A DNA stretch of 42,730 nt from a virus: IMG/VR virus record IMGVR_UViG_3300044529_000016, positions 1 through 42,730 of that record, one strand, 5' to 3'. Of this stretch, positions 21,701 through 29,404 are shown in pieces. The position numbers and the translations under genes were made by a program. How positions within the stretch are numbered: the stretch's first letter is position 1; each line of letters opens with the position of its first letter. A model generated the notes under the pieces. That model was given only the letters and a program-made list of their open reading frames with translations, ran no database searches and was not told the DNA's origin.

Positions 21701-22472
21701 TATCAAGAGCGGATCGTATACCACTTCGAGCGGCGGCCAGTTCCCTGGATCGGCCAGCGGATCTTCCAACTCGGCGGTTGTGATGGGGCCTGCCAGCGTC
21801 CAGGCTGGACTGGCCGGACTGAATGCGCAGATTGCCGCAGGAGGTTCGACAGTAGGCTCTACCAGCACGGACACAGGCACCACGGACGTACAGTCGCAGA
21901 TAGCTTTTCTCCAAGCGGCTTTTGACGCCGCCGAAGCCAACGTACAAAAAGTCATTACTGCCTACGATGCGGGCACGGACTCTCTGGACCAACTCAACGC
22001 GGCAACCGCGATGGCGGCAATGGCCAACGACGCACTGTACACCGCCGTCAACGCCGCCAACGCTGCGACGGGGGCCAATACATCAGCCACGAACTCACTC
22101 ACAACCGCTACGGCGGCATCAACCACGGCGGCTCAGGGATCAGCGACGGCAAGCACGAACGTCCTGGGAGCCATGACGAATCTAACGTCATCGGTAACCC
22201 AGTTGACCACGGCCACCGTTGCGGCCACGGTCGCCAAGAACGTTGTAGGAGCGACCACCGCGATTGCCGGTACTGGCGTGGTGCTGGGCTATGGCGTAGC
22301 CGGGACAGGCGGCGGAACAAACGTTGTGGGAACCACAACCAGCTACAACAACAACGGCGGAAACACTCCGTTGGTCTTCAACTTCCAGGGCGCGAACTTC
22401 AGCAGCGCAAGCCCTGACATGGTGCAGGCGGCCGTCACTCAGGCACTCCGCACGGCGGGGGCGCGGTTCTGA
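18765..22472 (+). CDS. Tape measure protein (1235 aa)
   Basis: The longest gene, directly after the chaperone, rich in Ala, Thr, Ser and Gln, with long helical stretches. A hydrophobic middle (near PVQEVVVGVGALAAATIPL and SSIGLRLGLYGALAVALAS) could form membrane-crossing segments that act during DNA entry. Coiled-coil blocks (KLSLLKNAVKEAQDAVDKL; AQREVTTLQNELNTA) follow. Protein length sets tail length; 1235 residues predict a tail of roughly 180 nm by the usual helix rule (inference). The C-terminus is Thr/Ala/Gly-rich. It overlaps the next gene by one base (TGATG). Confidence 0.9.
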   Translation: MAEGENIGGVNISIGADYSDVLTAFTDIQNQATQAGAAVGQAFAGSATGIADFDDALQKAAQSAGDASAAASGAASGVADLGDSLAATGASATTASTNVEQVSTSTTQAGESAAESSNKFADMAEKLTLIGEALIVTEALKEFALEALNASDAVTHANIAFTAIDGSAAQATATISALEEVANKDALSFPAILTAATRMQQMLGPAADVAEILGHIADGAAVSGKSIDAASDAFTRAAGTGVIMARSIASLGVNLTQLADAYNKVTSTTDATAQNVTGLFKAMDTASQRTEVLELALSNLDGVAQKVKDSTFQGLITVLGNEWESVMIQAGNAILPFLKDLASITESDIIPFISNVMEAFKSLPGPVQEVVVGVGALAAATIPLSAAFAAVGLGITGLNTLLVSLGITSIEATTETGALAVAQASAVAPAEALAVAQGQVVAAEEAGAAATATATTSIASSIGLRLGLYGALAVALASAYGAWKQLQEAEAGVVAQNAELDKSLGVLEITMARQGLDISDLKAQYASGQITLQQFMQGLRDMEVSYTNLHPPMAQAAADAQAHTDKLSLLKNAVKEAQDAVDKLTAAGVSQAGQSDKLLAADNALEAAQKAYNIALQGGHDAAQQAAKDQQEIATDAANVAVMLDKVPASFKAYIASLSAGGAEGKKLESEIDSLITKFEKQAQTADGPVKSALVGMIAQLQAMKEMTAAAESPTDELGNKLLTLSDYIQAARDASIGLSTGTEKLTLDYEDAVNNLLVVHAEYVGGTKKLSDYEKAQNAVTKAQENLNDAEAAAGAKTSEATDDYSLLSVQLAIAKQKLEDVKNAYANDPTLAGKVQAAQREVTTLQNELNTALSQTPSAANAAAAGIDWVAAACGKAINQLFSLTAAIQSTFAAFDSAYEQSLGTVTIGGQQQVNGHTSLMPGQFSANPGSAIYNTEAANPTSAGTPLINWGAYYQQQASAGVYTATQLESLIAAGLIKSGSYTTSSGGQFPGSASGSSNSAVVMGPASVQAGLAGLNAQIAAGGSTVGSTSTDTGTTDVQSQIAFLQAAFDAAEANVQKVITAYDAGTDSLDQLNAATAMAAMANDALYTAVNAANAATGANTSATNSLTTATAASTTAAQGSATASTNVLGAMTNLTSSVTQLTTATVAATVAKNVVGATTAIAGTGVVLGYGVAGTGGGTNVVGTTTSYNNNGGNTPLVFNFQGANFSSASPDMVQAAVTQALRTAGARF

Positions 22473-25400
22473 TGAGCGGATTTTCTCCAACCTATCGCGC
22501 CGATTCGCTCCACCTCTGGATCGGCACTTGGGGCGCGGGACGGGCAACGGCCTCCAGCACAACTCTGGACCTCTGCGTTTTCCCGATTCTTCCCGGCGCG
22601 ACTTCGGCTGTGCAATTCACCGCGGCGGATGTGGGCTGCCCCATCGCCATCGTCGGGGCGGGCCCCGTGGACCCACTGACTCCGGGCATCTACGGGATTC
22701 CCGGCTCAACCTTCGTCACCACCATCGCGGCGTACGTGTCGCCTTCTCACGTGACGCTGACTGATGCGCCGCCAACCAGCTTCTATAATTCCGGCGTCAA
22801 TAACGTGGCCGTCTATCGCAAGTGCGTTTGCGTGATGGACTCGATTCAGTTCTCGTCCACCATCGCACCGGGCACCAATGACGCCTTGCAATTCGCCACG
22901 CTCGACAATCCCTTGCAGGGCTATGATTATTTCGTCCGCAACCAGGTGATTTGCAAAGGCCAGCCGGTTTTGCTCACCAGTGACGACCCGGACTTTGCCG
23001 ACAATACCGCCGTCTTTGGTGGGCTGATTGACATTCTGAACGTCTCAAACCAGATGAGCACATCGGGCAGCGGGCCGTCTGGTGGTAGCGGATTGACCGC
23101 GCCCGCGAACGCCAATCTCGGCTATCCGTTCTCATTCTCGGCTCAATGCCGCTCCTGGGATTCCATCGCCTCGCGGCGCATCGTTCAGCCAGAACGCGCC
23201 ACGAAGTACACGCAGATGGACGCTGGTGTAATCATGAATCTCGTTGTGGTGACCAACCTCAACGATGAGGGGATCGCATTTGAAAACGACGTGCCGCCGA
23301 TCAGCACGTCTCCGCTGGTGTCCGGGCTCCCGGTGATTGACTTCGGCGTCCCGGCCGGATCGTACATCATCGACCTCTTGAACCAGCTTGTTTCGCAGAT
23401 GAATTCAGCCGACCCCACGAAGGTCTATTTCTGGTACACCGACGCTTGGCGCACAATCCATCTCTCAGAGCAAACGGTGACGGCGGCCCCGTGGGACGTT
23501 GACGACACAATGGGGAGCGCGGGGAATGCTCTGCTGGCATCGAGCACGGCGCAATCGGCGAACCAGTATTCCAATCAGTGTTACGTGGTGGCGTCGGAGT
23601 TCCTAGGGAATTTCACCACCGTTATTTTTATCGGAGACGGCACCACCAAGAGCTTTAATCTGCCATCGGCGGCAGTCTCCGCACCATCGGCCACTATCGG
23701 GATCACCGCGCAGACCGTAGGCGTCCTGAACGTGGATACAGGCAAGCAGTGGTATTGGTCGCAGGGGTCCTCTGTGTTTTCTCAGGACGCCGGAGACGCA
23801 CCGCTCGGCGCTGGCGTTCAGATGTCCGTTGCTTACCAACTTTCGCAGCCGGCGGTAGGCGTGGCAGTGAACGCCGAAGGACTGGCAGAGCGGGCGATTG
23901 TGGAGGGGACCGGCGCGCTGTATCAGAGTTCCACGACGTTTTCACAGCCGATTGACCAGGCCGATTTGCTCAATTATTGCGAGACTCTGGCGGCGGAATT
24001 CGGCACGATTCCGCAGCAGATTCCACTTTCGACAATTCGCCCCGGCCTGAAGGTCGGACAATTCCAGACGATCAAACTTGCAAGCACAGGCATCAGCGGC
24101 GTATTCCTCATCGCGTCAATCAATATGGTGACGGTGCAGAACATCATCACCTGGAATTACGTCGCCATCGGTGGAGCGAACATCGGAGACCAGATTACCG
24201 CTTGGGCCAAGTTCATCAACCGCGGGCAGGCGACCTTGAGCCTGACGACTCCAACGCCACCCGTCTACAGCGCAGAGAACACCATCACTATCGACCATAC
24301 AAAAGTGGTGGGCGGCGATAAAACGGATTTCATTTTCGGATTCATCGGCGTTTACGAATTTCTGAAGACCATCGCGGCCGGCGGCGGGGTGAACTATTCT
24401 GACGGCTCTGATATTTTCTTTTCCACCACCACGGATCAAACCGGGCTGCTAGACTTCGACCTGGGATTCTATGACGGCGCTTCCGGCCAGATTGCGGCCT
24501 GGGTGCGCATCCCGACTCTTTCATCGACTGTCGATACCGTCATCTACATTCTGTACGGCTCGCCGTCAATTTCCGTTTCTCTCGCGAATCCGGCTGATAC
24601 ATGGTCACCCTATGCCGATGTGAGCGGCACTCCGAATCCGAACTATCACGGCGTCTACCATCTTGGAGAATCCGGCGCGCCGTACAATGACTCGACCAAA
24701 TATGCCAACGCTTCCACTGGATCGGCTGGCAGCGGCTATCCCACCGTGACCGATGGACCGTTTGGGCTGGCGCAGTTCTTTTCGGCCCCGTCTTCTCCCG
24801 GTGAGGGAATCGCATTGCCGTCACTGTTCGACGGTTTCGGATTCTCGAATTTCAACGGCACTATCGAATGCTGGATCAACACGACTTCCGTCAACTTCGC
24901 CAGCGCGGATCAAGTCGTCTTCGTCACCGCGGCGCATACTACGAGCTTCGGTCATGGCTTCGCCGTCACCGGACACAACGACGGAGTTTTTGGACACCAG
25001 CCGGGTTTCGGTGTCGGTTATCTGAATTACAACGGTGGCGTGAATAATGTCCAGTACAACGGAATCCAGATCAACGACGGCAACTGGCACCGGCTCACGG
25101 TCACGCAGAGCGCATCAGACGTAAAAATCTATGTAGATGGCGTAGACGGCGGATCTCTCGGCTTCGGCCAAAACAACGCGATGGGCTCGGCTCCGGTGCT
25201 CCTGGGATCTCCGTTCGGCGTTTCCGTGGGCCAGCCCTACGATGGCGCGCTGGCCGAAACGCGCATGACGCAAATAGTCAAGGACGCAAATACCATTGCG
25301 ACGGAATGGGCCAATCAGAGCAGTCCCGACACGTTCTACGCCATCACGAATAGTGTCATCTCTCCACCGCAGCCGCCAGTCAACGTGATTGGAAATCCGC

Positions 25401-25786
25401 AAGGCACAGTCACGCATACGACAGGTGGACTCACCGCGAATATGCCAGTGGTGGGCAACGGCGGCGCGGATATCAAGAGCGGCACGCGGACAGGCAACAC
25501 GACGGAGCTTGTGAGTGCGACGGGCGCGGCGACCTCGGGAGGCCCACTGATCTATGACGCCAGCGGCAATGCAGAGGCGGGCGCGGCAGGGCAGCTTGTG
25601 CCTAGCGGTGGAACTGCGGGCGAAGTTCTGACCAAGAACAGCGGCACAAATTACGATACGATCTGGCAGACCCCATCCGATGACATTCAGGTCAATGGCA
25701 TTACGACGCTCAATATAATTCAGATCAACGGGGTTGAGGTTTGGCGCGGACAAACTGAAATCCAGATCAATGGGAGTTTCATTTAA
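22472..25786 (+). CDS. Tail tip / baseplate protein with DUF2341-like and LamG-like domains (1104 aa)
   Basis: The N-terminal 600 residues read like a tail-tip or hub protein, with beta-rich sequence and LSTIRPGLKVGQFQTIKLA near 510-550 typical of baseplate hubs. At about 620-710 a DUF2341-like module follows (FYDGASGQIAAWVRIP, YILYGSP). At about 790-930 comes a concanavalin/LamG module (GTIECWINTT, DGNWHRLTVTQS, KIYVDGVDGG). These lectin-like domains suit sugar binding on the host surface. The last 150 residues are Gly/Thr-rich and end with two QINGV-type repeats. It starts as TGATG with the tape measure stop. Confidence 0.82.
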   Translation: MSGFSPTYRADSLHLWIGTWGAGRATASSTTLDLCVFPILPGATSAVQFTAADVGCPIAIVGAGPVDPLTPGIYGIPGSTFVTTIAAYVSPSHVTLTDAPPTSFYNSGVNNVAVYRKCVCVMDSIQFSSTIAPGTNDALQFATLDNPLQGYDYFVRNQVICKGQPVLLTSDDPDFADNTAVFGGLIDILNVSNQMSTSGSGPSGGSGLTAPANANLGYPFSFSAQCRSWDSIASRRIVQPERATKYTQMDAGVIMNLVVVTNLNDEGIAFENDVPPISTSPLVSGLPVIDFGVPAGSYIIDLLNQLVSQMNSADPTKVYFWYTDAWRTIHLSEQTVTAAPWDVDDTMGSAGNALLASSTAQSANQYSNQCYVVASEFLGNFTTVIFIGDGTTKSFNLPSAAVSAPSATIGITAQTVGVLNVDTGKQWYWSQGSSVFSQDAGDAPLGAGVQMSVAYQLSQPAVGVAVNAEGLAERAIVEGTGALYQSSTTFSQPIDQADLLNYCETLAAEFGTIPQQIPLSTIRPGLKVGQFQTIKLASTGISGVFLIASINMVTVQNIITWNYVAIGGANIGDQITAWAKFINRGQATLSLTTPTPPVYSAENTITIDHTKVVGGDKTDFIFGFIGVYEFLKTIAAGGGVNYSDGSDIFFSTTTDQTGLLDFDLGFYDGASGQIAAWVRIPTLSSTVDTVIYILYGSPSISVSLANPADTWSPYADVSGTPNPNYHGVYHLGESGAPYNDSTKYANASTGSAGSGYPTVTDGPFGLAQFFSAPSSPGEGIALPSLFDGFGFSNFNGTIECWINTTSVNFASADQVVFVTAAHTTSFGHGFAVTGHNDGVFGHQPGFGVGYLNYNGGVNNVQYNGIQINDGNWHRLTVTQSASDVKIYVDGVDGGSLGFGQNNAMGSAPVLLGSPFGVSVGQPYDGALAETRMTQIVKDANTIATEWANQSSPDTFYAITNSVISPPQPPVNVIGNPQGTVTHTTGGLTANMPVVGNGGADIKSGTRTGNTTELVSATGAATSGGPLIYDASGNAEAGAAGQLVPSGGTAGEVLTKNSGTNYDTIWQTPSDDIQVNGITTLNIIQINGVEVWRGQTEIQINGSFI

Positions 25787-26578
25787 ATGTCGATTATCAA
25801 TTTTAACAACACGACCCCGGCTGCTCCAGGTGGGAACACAAACGTCACGTGGCAGACCTCAGGAGATCAGACCTCGGGCTACGTGCCCACCGCTGGTATC
25901 AACCTCGAAACCAACGGCACGCCGAACGCCTCTCAGGTGGTGCTGAATCTCATCGCAGGCACCAACGTCACAATCACGGACGGCGGCGGCGGCGCAATCA
26001 CAATTGCTGCGACGGGTGGCGGTGGTGCGTCTGGGCTAGTGCTGCTGGAGACGGAGACGGCGGGTGGCTCCACGTCTAATATCCCCTGCACCACGCGCAA
26101 CGCCTCCGGGCAGAGCGGGAACACGTTTCAGGCCGACTTTGACGAGTATCTGATCGAAGTCTCCGGCCTGATTAACGGATCGTCCGGTACGGTCGGATTT
26201 CAGACCTCGGCAAATTCTGGCGGTGCGTGGGACACGGGATCGAACTACGCATGGCAGGCGTGCTTTGCCGACACTACGGGCGCTGGCGGCCAATCGAGCG
26301 CCGGCGACACTATCATGAATTGGTTTGCCTCTGCCACGACACCCGCTACCGATTTATCTTGGGTAGGAACATTCCGGCTGTATAATCCGGCTGCGACCTC
26401 TTTGTTTCCGCAAATGGTGGGGCTTGTGGCAAACCCGTACTCTGGCGCTTCCGTCATGCATATGATTTCGTGGGGAGGATTTCACAAGAGCCTGACGGCG
26501 ATCAACGCGATTCGTATCATCGCAAGCGCTGGCAATATCACGGCGGGCACAATTCGCATTTACGGCCTCAGCAAATAG
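25787..26578 (+). CDS. Tail fibre / receptor-binding-like protein (263 aa)
   Basis: A Gly/Thr/Asn-rich N-terminus with TNVTITDGGGGAITIAATGG, the repeat-neck typical of phage fibre trimers, is followed by a C-terminal beta domain of about 160 residues (EYLIEVSGLINGSSGTVGF; FRLYNPAATS; IRIYGLSK end). It starts immediately after the previous stop. It likely forms the receptor-binding tip together with the LamG-bearing protein. Specificity unknown. Confidence 0.75.
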   Translation: MSIINFNNTTPAAPGGNTNVTWQTSGDQTSGYVPTAGINLETNGTPNASQVVLNLIAGTNVTITDGGGGAITIAATGGGGASGLVLLETETAGGSTSNIPCTTRNASGQSGNTFQADFDEYLIEVSGLINGSSGTVGFQTSANSGGAWDTGSNYAWQACFADTTGAGGQSSAGDTIMNWFASATTPATDLSWVGTFRLYNPAATSLFPQMVGLVANPYSGASVMHMISWGGFHKSLTAINAIRIIASAGNITAGTIRIYGLSK

Positions 26579-26584
26579 TACAAT
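26579..26584 (+). promoter_or_regulatory. -10 element (TACAAT) before the 26591 gene
   Basis: TACAAT ends 6 nt before ATG 26591; no SD. It overlaps the stop region of the fibre gene. Fits the leaderless group. Confidence 0.4.
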
Positions 26585-26590
26585 AGCGTC

Positions 26591-26851
26591 ATGCGCAGGC
26601 GTGGATTTCTCGCGGCGTTCTTCCAGGCGGCTCCCGTGGTGATGTTTGCCGACGCCGAAGTTCCGGCGCGGCTGGCGGCCACCGGCGCATTAGTTCTTGC
26701 TCACGCTCCACAGCCACCACTCAGCCTAATTCTCACGCTCAACGGGATTGTTCAGCAGGCCGGAAAAGATTTCATTGTCAAGGGGAATTTGCTATCGCTG
26801 CCAATCACAGCAACCGACGCAGTGCAGGCGTGGTATCGCTACCTCGGATAG
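26591..26851 (+). CDS. Small fibre-like protein with twin-arginine-like N-terminus (86 aa)
   Basis: The N-terminus MRRRGFLAAFFQAAPVVMFA resembles a Tat/Sec signal: basic residues with RRGFL, then a hydrophobic stretch. The C-terminal half LTLNGIVQQAGKDFIVKG and AVQAWYRYLG follows the short domain seen at the ends of many tail proteins (NG..Q..G.DF/Y). Export of a fibre-like domain would be unusual; the N-terminal similarity may be chance. A -10-like TACAAT lies 6 nt upstream. Confidence 0.6.
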   Translation: MRRRGFLAAFFQAAPVVMFADAEVPARLAATGALVLAHAPQPPLSLILTLNGIVQQAGKDFIVKGNLLSLPITATDAVQAWYRYLG

Positions 26852-27027
26852 ACCGCACACGCACGCAGAGAACGAGACGATTCCGGGCGCTCAAGGCCGT
26901 GCGTATAGACTACGATGCCATGCGGGATACGGATCGTGATGAGTGGATACGCGCCATCGGCCCACAGTTCGTCACATCCTCGCAAGCGCTCCATAATTTC
27001 GCGGTGCTGTTCGGCGAAGATTTATAG
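26830..27027 (+). CDS. Small hypothetical protein (65 aa)
   Basis: A basic N-terminus (RIDRTRTQRTRRFRALK) is followed by a mixed helix (DEWIRAIGPQFVTSSQALHNFAVLFGEDL). No family was recognised. GTG 26830 overlaps the previous gene by 22 nt; GTG 26899 (AAGG upstream) is an alternative start. The gene ends just before the promoter with tandem palindromes. Confidence 0.45.
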   Translation: MVSLPRIDRTRTQRTRRFRALKAVRIDYDAMRDTDRDEWIRAIGPQFVTSSQALHNFAVLFGEDL

Positions 27028-27055
27028 TGCGCACGTGCGCACATCATGGTATGAT
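27027..27055 (+). promoter_or_regulatory. Promoter with tandem GTGCGCAC palindromes
   Basis: TGG-TATGAT (extended -10 at 27050-27055) ends 8 nt before ATG 27064. Just upstream two copies of the perfect palindrome GTGCGCAC lie end to end (27027-27034 and 27035-27042), and ATCAT-GGT-ATGAT (27043-27055) forms a further inverted repeat across the -10. This is a strong operator layout, probably for the small ribbon-helix-helix-like protein encoded next. Confidence 0.6.
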
Positions 27056-27063
27056 TTGCGCGT

Positions 27064-27243
27064 ATGCCAGCAGCAAAGCTCGTCCGCGACGGCAAGACCG
27101 TGAAGCGGCCGCGCGCCAACATCCCACTGCACCCGGATTTATACCGCAGAGCGAAGGCGGCGGCGAAGAAAGCAAAGCTACCGTTGAGCGACTGGGCGGC
27201 TGGGCTGATGGCGCGTGAAACCAATTGGACACCAAAGGAGTAA
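27064..27243 (+). CDS. Ribbon-helix-helix-like small DNA-binding protein (59 aa)
   Basis: The sequence runs KRPRANIPLHPDLYRRAKAAAKKAKLPLSDWAAGLM (split): a short strand, PLHPDLYRRAKAAAKKA as helix A and LPLSDWAAGLM as helix B, the layout of Arc/MetJ-type ribbon-helix-helix repressors. The basic N-terminus would contact DNA. It has its own promoter with three palindromes, suggesting autorepression. Its stop region contains the AAAGGAG used by the next gene. It is the only clear repressor-like protein near the tail and lysis genes. Confidence 0.62.
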   Translation: MPAAKLVRDGKTVKRPRANIPLHPDLYRRAKAAAKKAKLPLSDWAAGLMARETNWTPKE

Positions 27244-27248
27244 TACTC

Positions 27249-27689
27249 ATGCCGGATTGCAGCGCTGGAAGCTCCCAGCAATTTACGGAAATCAACGCTT
27301 TGAACGCGAAACTCGCTTACGACTCTGCCGCGCAATTGCAGCATCAGTCGTTAGCCGACAACCAGGAAGACGCCCGCGCTTGGGCTGCCCTGAAACTGCG
27401 CATCGCGCACAACAATGAAGCCTTTGACCATGCCATCCGCATGGGATCGGTGATCGCGGGGCAGGCCGGATACACAGAGGGCCAGCAGACCGTTAGCCCT
27501 GTTCGCACCGGCACGGGTGATGCCATCGTCGGTGGCGTCGGGGTGAGTGCCGAGCAGGTGGCGGCCAACATCGCGGCACTGTCTGACGTGGTAACCAAGC
27601 TGTCGGATGCTCTGGCGGCGGTGATCGTGACGGCGGCCGGCGGGGCATCGACGCCCAGCCAAACCAAACCGCCCGTGGTGGCGGCCTAA
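27249..27689 (+). CDS. Hypothetical helical protein near the lysis genes (146 aa)
   Basis: A mainly helical Ala/Gln-rich protein (MPDCSAGSSQQFTEINALN; LADNQEDARAWAALKLRIAHNN; SAEQVAANIAALSDVVTKLSDALAAV, split). AAAGGAG lies 8 nt before ATG 27249. No family was recognised. It could be a virion or lysis accessory protein. Confidence 0.58.
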   Translation: MPDCSAGSSQQFTEINALNAKLAYDSAAQLQHQSLADNQEDARAWAALKLRIAHNNEAFDHAIRMGSVIAGQAGYTEGQQTVSPVRTGTGDAIVGGVGVSAEQVAANIAALSDVVTKLSDALAAVIVTAAGGASTPSQTKPPVVAA

Positions 27690-27690
27690 C

Positions 27691-28053
27691 ATGCAGCACC
27701 AGCGGAAAGGGGCGGTCCTCGCGGTCGCCCTCCTGCTGATCCTCGCGGCGTGCGCTACAACCGCGACGGCACCCACGCACCCCGGGGCGATCAACGCTTT
27801 TGACTCGACCGCCTACGACACGCTAATTACCGTTCAGGCATCGCTCAACCAGGCCAAGGCCCTCATCACGACCTATCCGCAGTTCAAAGCGGATCTCAAT
27901 ACCGCAATCGCAGCCTACAACGCAGCGCAGGCGGCATACAAGACGTACCACGCTGCCGGCGCAGCCGGATCAACCACGGCGCTCCAGACGCAACTACAAG
28001 CGCTCGTTGCGCAGGTAGCGGCACTCCTGAAAAACCTAGGGGTGACGGCATGA
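27691..28053 (+). CDS. Lipoprotein (120 aa), spanin-like candidate
   Basis: A signal with lipobox (LLLILAAC, cysteine at residue 21) follows a basic N-terminus; the mature part is helical with coiled-coil character (QASLNQAKALITTYPQFKADLN; TQLQALVAQVAALLKN). A phage-encoded outer-membrane lipoprotein next to a holin candidate suggests an o-spanin or superinfection-exclusion protein. No separate i-spanin is obvious. It implies a host with lipoprotein processing and probably two membranes. Confidence 0.7.
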   Translation: MQHQRKGAVLAVALLLILAACATTATAPTHPGAINAFDSTAYDTLITVQASLNQAKALITTYPQFKADLNTAIAAYNAAQAAYKTYHAAGAAGSTTALQTQLQALVAQVAALLKNLGVTA

Positions 28054-28259
28054 ACACGCTCCAGGAAATCCTGACCATCATCCAGGAAGCGGCCACAGTA
28101 GCGCAGCCGCTACTTGTGGGCGTCCCAGTGGGGGAGGCGGCAGATGTGGCAGCCCAATCACTCATTAAGATCGTCCAGGCGGCCCTGACGGCTCACCAGC
28201 AGATCACCGGCCAGCCCATCGACTTGACGCAATTGCAGCCAATTACGCCAGTGGAGTAA
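28050..28259 (+). CDS. Small hypothetical helical protein (69 aa)
   Basis: A short amphipathic helical protein (MNTLQEILTIIQEAATVAQ; ADVAAQSLIKIVQAALTAHQQ). It overlaps the lipoprotein by ATGA. The hydrophobic face could pair with the lipoprotein or holin. No family was recognised. Confidence 0.58.
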   Translation: MNTLQEILTIIQEAATVAQPLLVGVPVGEAADVAAQSLIKIVQAALTAHQQITGQPIDLTQLQPITPVE

Positions 28260-28264
28260 AATCT

Positions 28265-28456
28265 ATGAACTGGAAAACGTCGGCCTCCGGGCTGGTATCC
28301 TCGGCGGCGGGCCTCGTGCTCGCTCTCAATGCTGGCGGCGTGGCCGAACCGAAATGGCTCATCATCACGGCTGGCTTTGTGTTGGCCGGTGGCCTCGCGG
28401 CTCTCGGGATCTCAGGCAAAGATAATGACGTTACGGGCGGTACGAAGCAACAATAG
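28265..28456 (+). CDS. Holin candidate, two membrane helices (63 aa)
   Basis: Two hydrophobic segments (GLVSSAAGLVLALNAGGVA and WLIITAGFVLAGGLAALGI) are joined by a short turn (EPKW), followed by a polar tail. Size and layout fit class II holins, and it lies at the end of the late region after a lipoprotein gene. GGAG lies 8 nt upstream. It is the last gene before the strong terminator. Role inferred. Confidence 0.6.
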   Translation: MNWKTSASGLVSSAAGLVLALNAGGVAEPKWLIITAGFVLAGGLAALGISGKDNDVTGGTKQQ

Positions 28457-28534
28457 CGCTTGATTTTCGCCTGTTTCTGGCGTAATATTCCATCGAGGCC
28501 GTATCCTCCGAGCGGCCTTCCTATCCCACACTCG

Positions 28535-28569
28535 CCCGCCTGAATCCCTCCGGTCCAGGCGGGTTTTTT
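28535..28569 (+). terminator. Intrinsic terminator after the late region
   Basis: CCCGCCTG / CAGGCGGG stem (28535-28542 and 28556-28563) with a run of six T directly after. A textbook rho-independent terminator that separates late genes from the early promoter at 28600. Confidence 0.9.
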
Positions 28570-28599
28570 ATTGCTAACCAAAGAGAGTAAAAATAATTC

Positions 28600-28628
28600 T
28601 TGCATCATGCGCACGATAAGCGCATACT
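28600..28628 (+). promoter_or_regulatory. Early promoter 1 (TTGCAT-17-CATACT)
   Basis: TTGCAT (28600-28605), 17 bp, CATACT (28623-28628). The spacer holds ATCATGCGCACGATA (28604-28618), shared with the site at 10604-10618. The word AGCGCATACTGT around the -10 recurs at 35343-35354 in the second early promoter. The predicted leader is about 30 nt, with a GGTCG/CGACC hairpin just before AAGGAG. Confidence 0.75.
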
Positions 28629-28665
28629 GTATTCAGGTCGACACCACGACCAAGGAGAAAAGACG

Positions 28666-28932
28666 ATGAGCCCATTTTACATCAAGACGTACAGGCAGCA
28701 TGTTTCCAGATCTTTGGCAAGTAGGATTGATTTGGAAGTCAAGCGCATTTCTCCGGTTGTTGAATTTGTGCTACATGAATGCGCTGGCAACGAAATCCAC
28801 GCTTGGATCGAGCGTCCTAATGATGGACAAAATGACTCCAATTATCGCCGAGCAGAAAACAATAAAATTGCGTCGGTAGTGGACTCGATGATGAGCGCCA
28901 AATTGCGCGCATCGGTCAAAGTGGTGCGCTAA
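28666..28932 (+). CDS. Small early hypothetical protein (88 aa)
   Basis: The first gene of the early block. AAGGAG (28652-28657) lies 8 nt before ATG 28666. A mixed fold (FYIKTYRQHVSRSLASRIDLE; VVEFVLHECAGNEIHAWIERP; basic KLRASVKVVR end) with no recognised family. It is expressed from the promoter at 28600, behind a leader hairpin repeated at the 30265 gene. First early genes are often host-takeover proteins, but nothing here shows that. Confidence 0.6.
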   Translation: MSPFYIKTYRQHVSRSLASRIDLEVKRISPVVEFVLHECAGNEIHAWIERPNDGQNDSNYRRAENNKIASVVDSMMSAKLRASVKVVR

Positions 28933-29267
28933 TGACCCGCACCACAAGGCGCGACGACGGCTACACCATCAGCTATTCGAACGGAAACGAGATGGAATGG
29001 CGCTGCAGCAACTGCGGAGCGGAGCACGCCTGCGAAGTGACCGACGAGCCGGATATGCTCCCTTGCCAAGGTTCGGACGAATGCCACGTGCGGATGTGCG
29101 AAGAGTGCCGGGTCCAGTGCGACGGTTGCGGCCTGTACTCCTGTGCGGAACACGTTAGCGAGGTTGTCCATATATGTGACACGTGCGTAGAGCAGGCCAC
29201 CAATGAGTCGGAAGAATTCGATTGCTACTGCGCTGGTGACCACTGCACCTGCGGAATGGGGAGGTAA
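28932..29267 (+). CDS. Cysteine-rich zinc-binding protein (111 aa)
   Basis: Repeated knuckles (CSNCGAEHAC; DECHVRMCEECRVQCDGCG; YSCAEH; CDTC; CYCAGDHCTCG) suggest two or three zinc sites, perhaps a RING/B-box-like or treble-clef array. No specific family was recognised. It starts in a TAATG overlap. It may act as an adaptor binding host protein or nucleic acid. A long structured leader follows. Confidence 0.65.
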   Translation: MTRTTRRDDGYTISYSNGNEMEWRCSNCGAEHACEVTDEPDMLPCQGSDECHVRMCEECRVQCDGCGLYSCAEHVSEVVHICDTCVEQATNESEEFDCYCAGDHCTCGMGR

Positions 29268-29404
29268 GTAGATCCCAATGAAATAGTCTTTCCGTCCCTC
29301 TTTCGGTGCGTCCCGAATCTCCGGGGAGGGAGGCGCTTCGCTGGTGTGGTAACCAGCGGCAGGCCGGGGGCGTCACGTCCGGCTGAAAGATTTTAGGAGG
29401 AGCT
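29268..29404 (+). promoter_or_regulatory. Structured leader before the 29405 gene
   Basis: The gap has no gene but folds well: CGCTGGT (29339-29345) pairs with ACCAGCG (29352-29358), GCCGG (29363-29367) with CCGGC (29379-29383), and TCCCG with a CGGGGA after it. AATCT (29316-29320) can pair with AGATT (29388-29392), closing the whole domain. AGGAGG lies 6 nt before ATG 29405. Candidate cis-regulatory RNA, unidentified. Confidence 0.45.
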
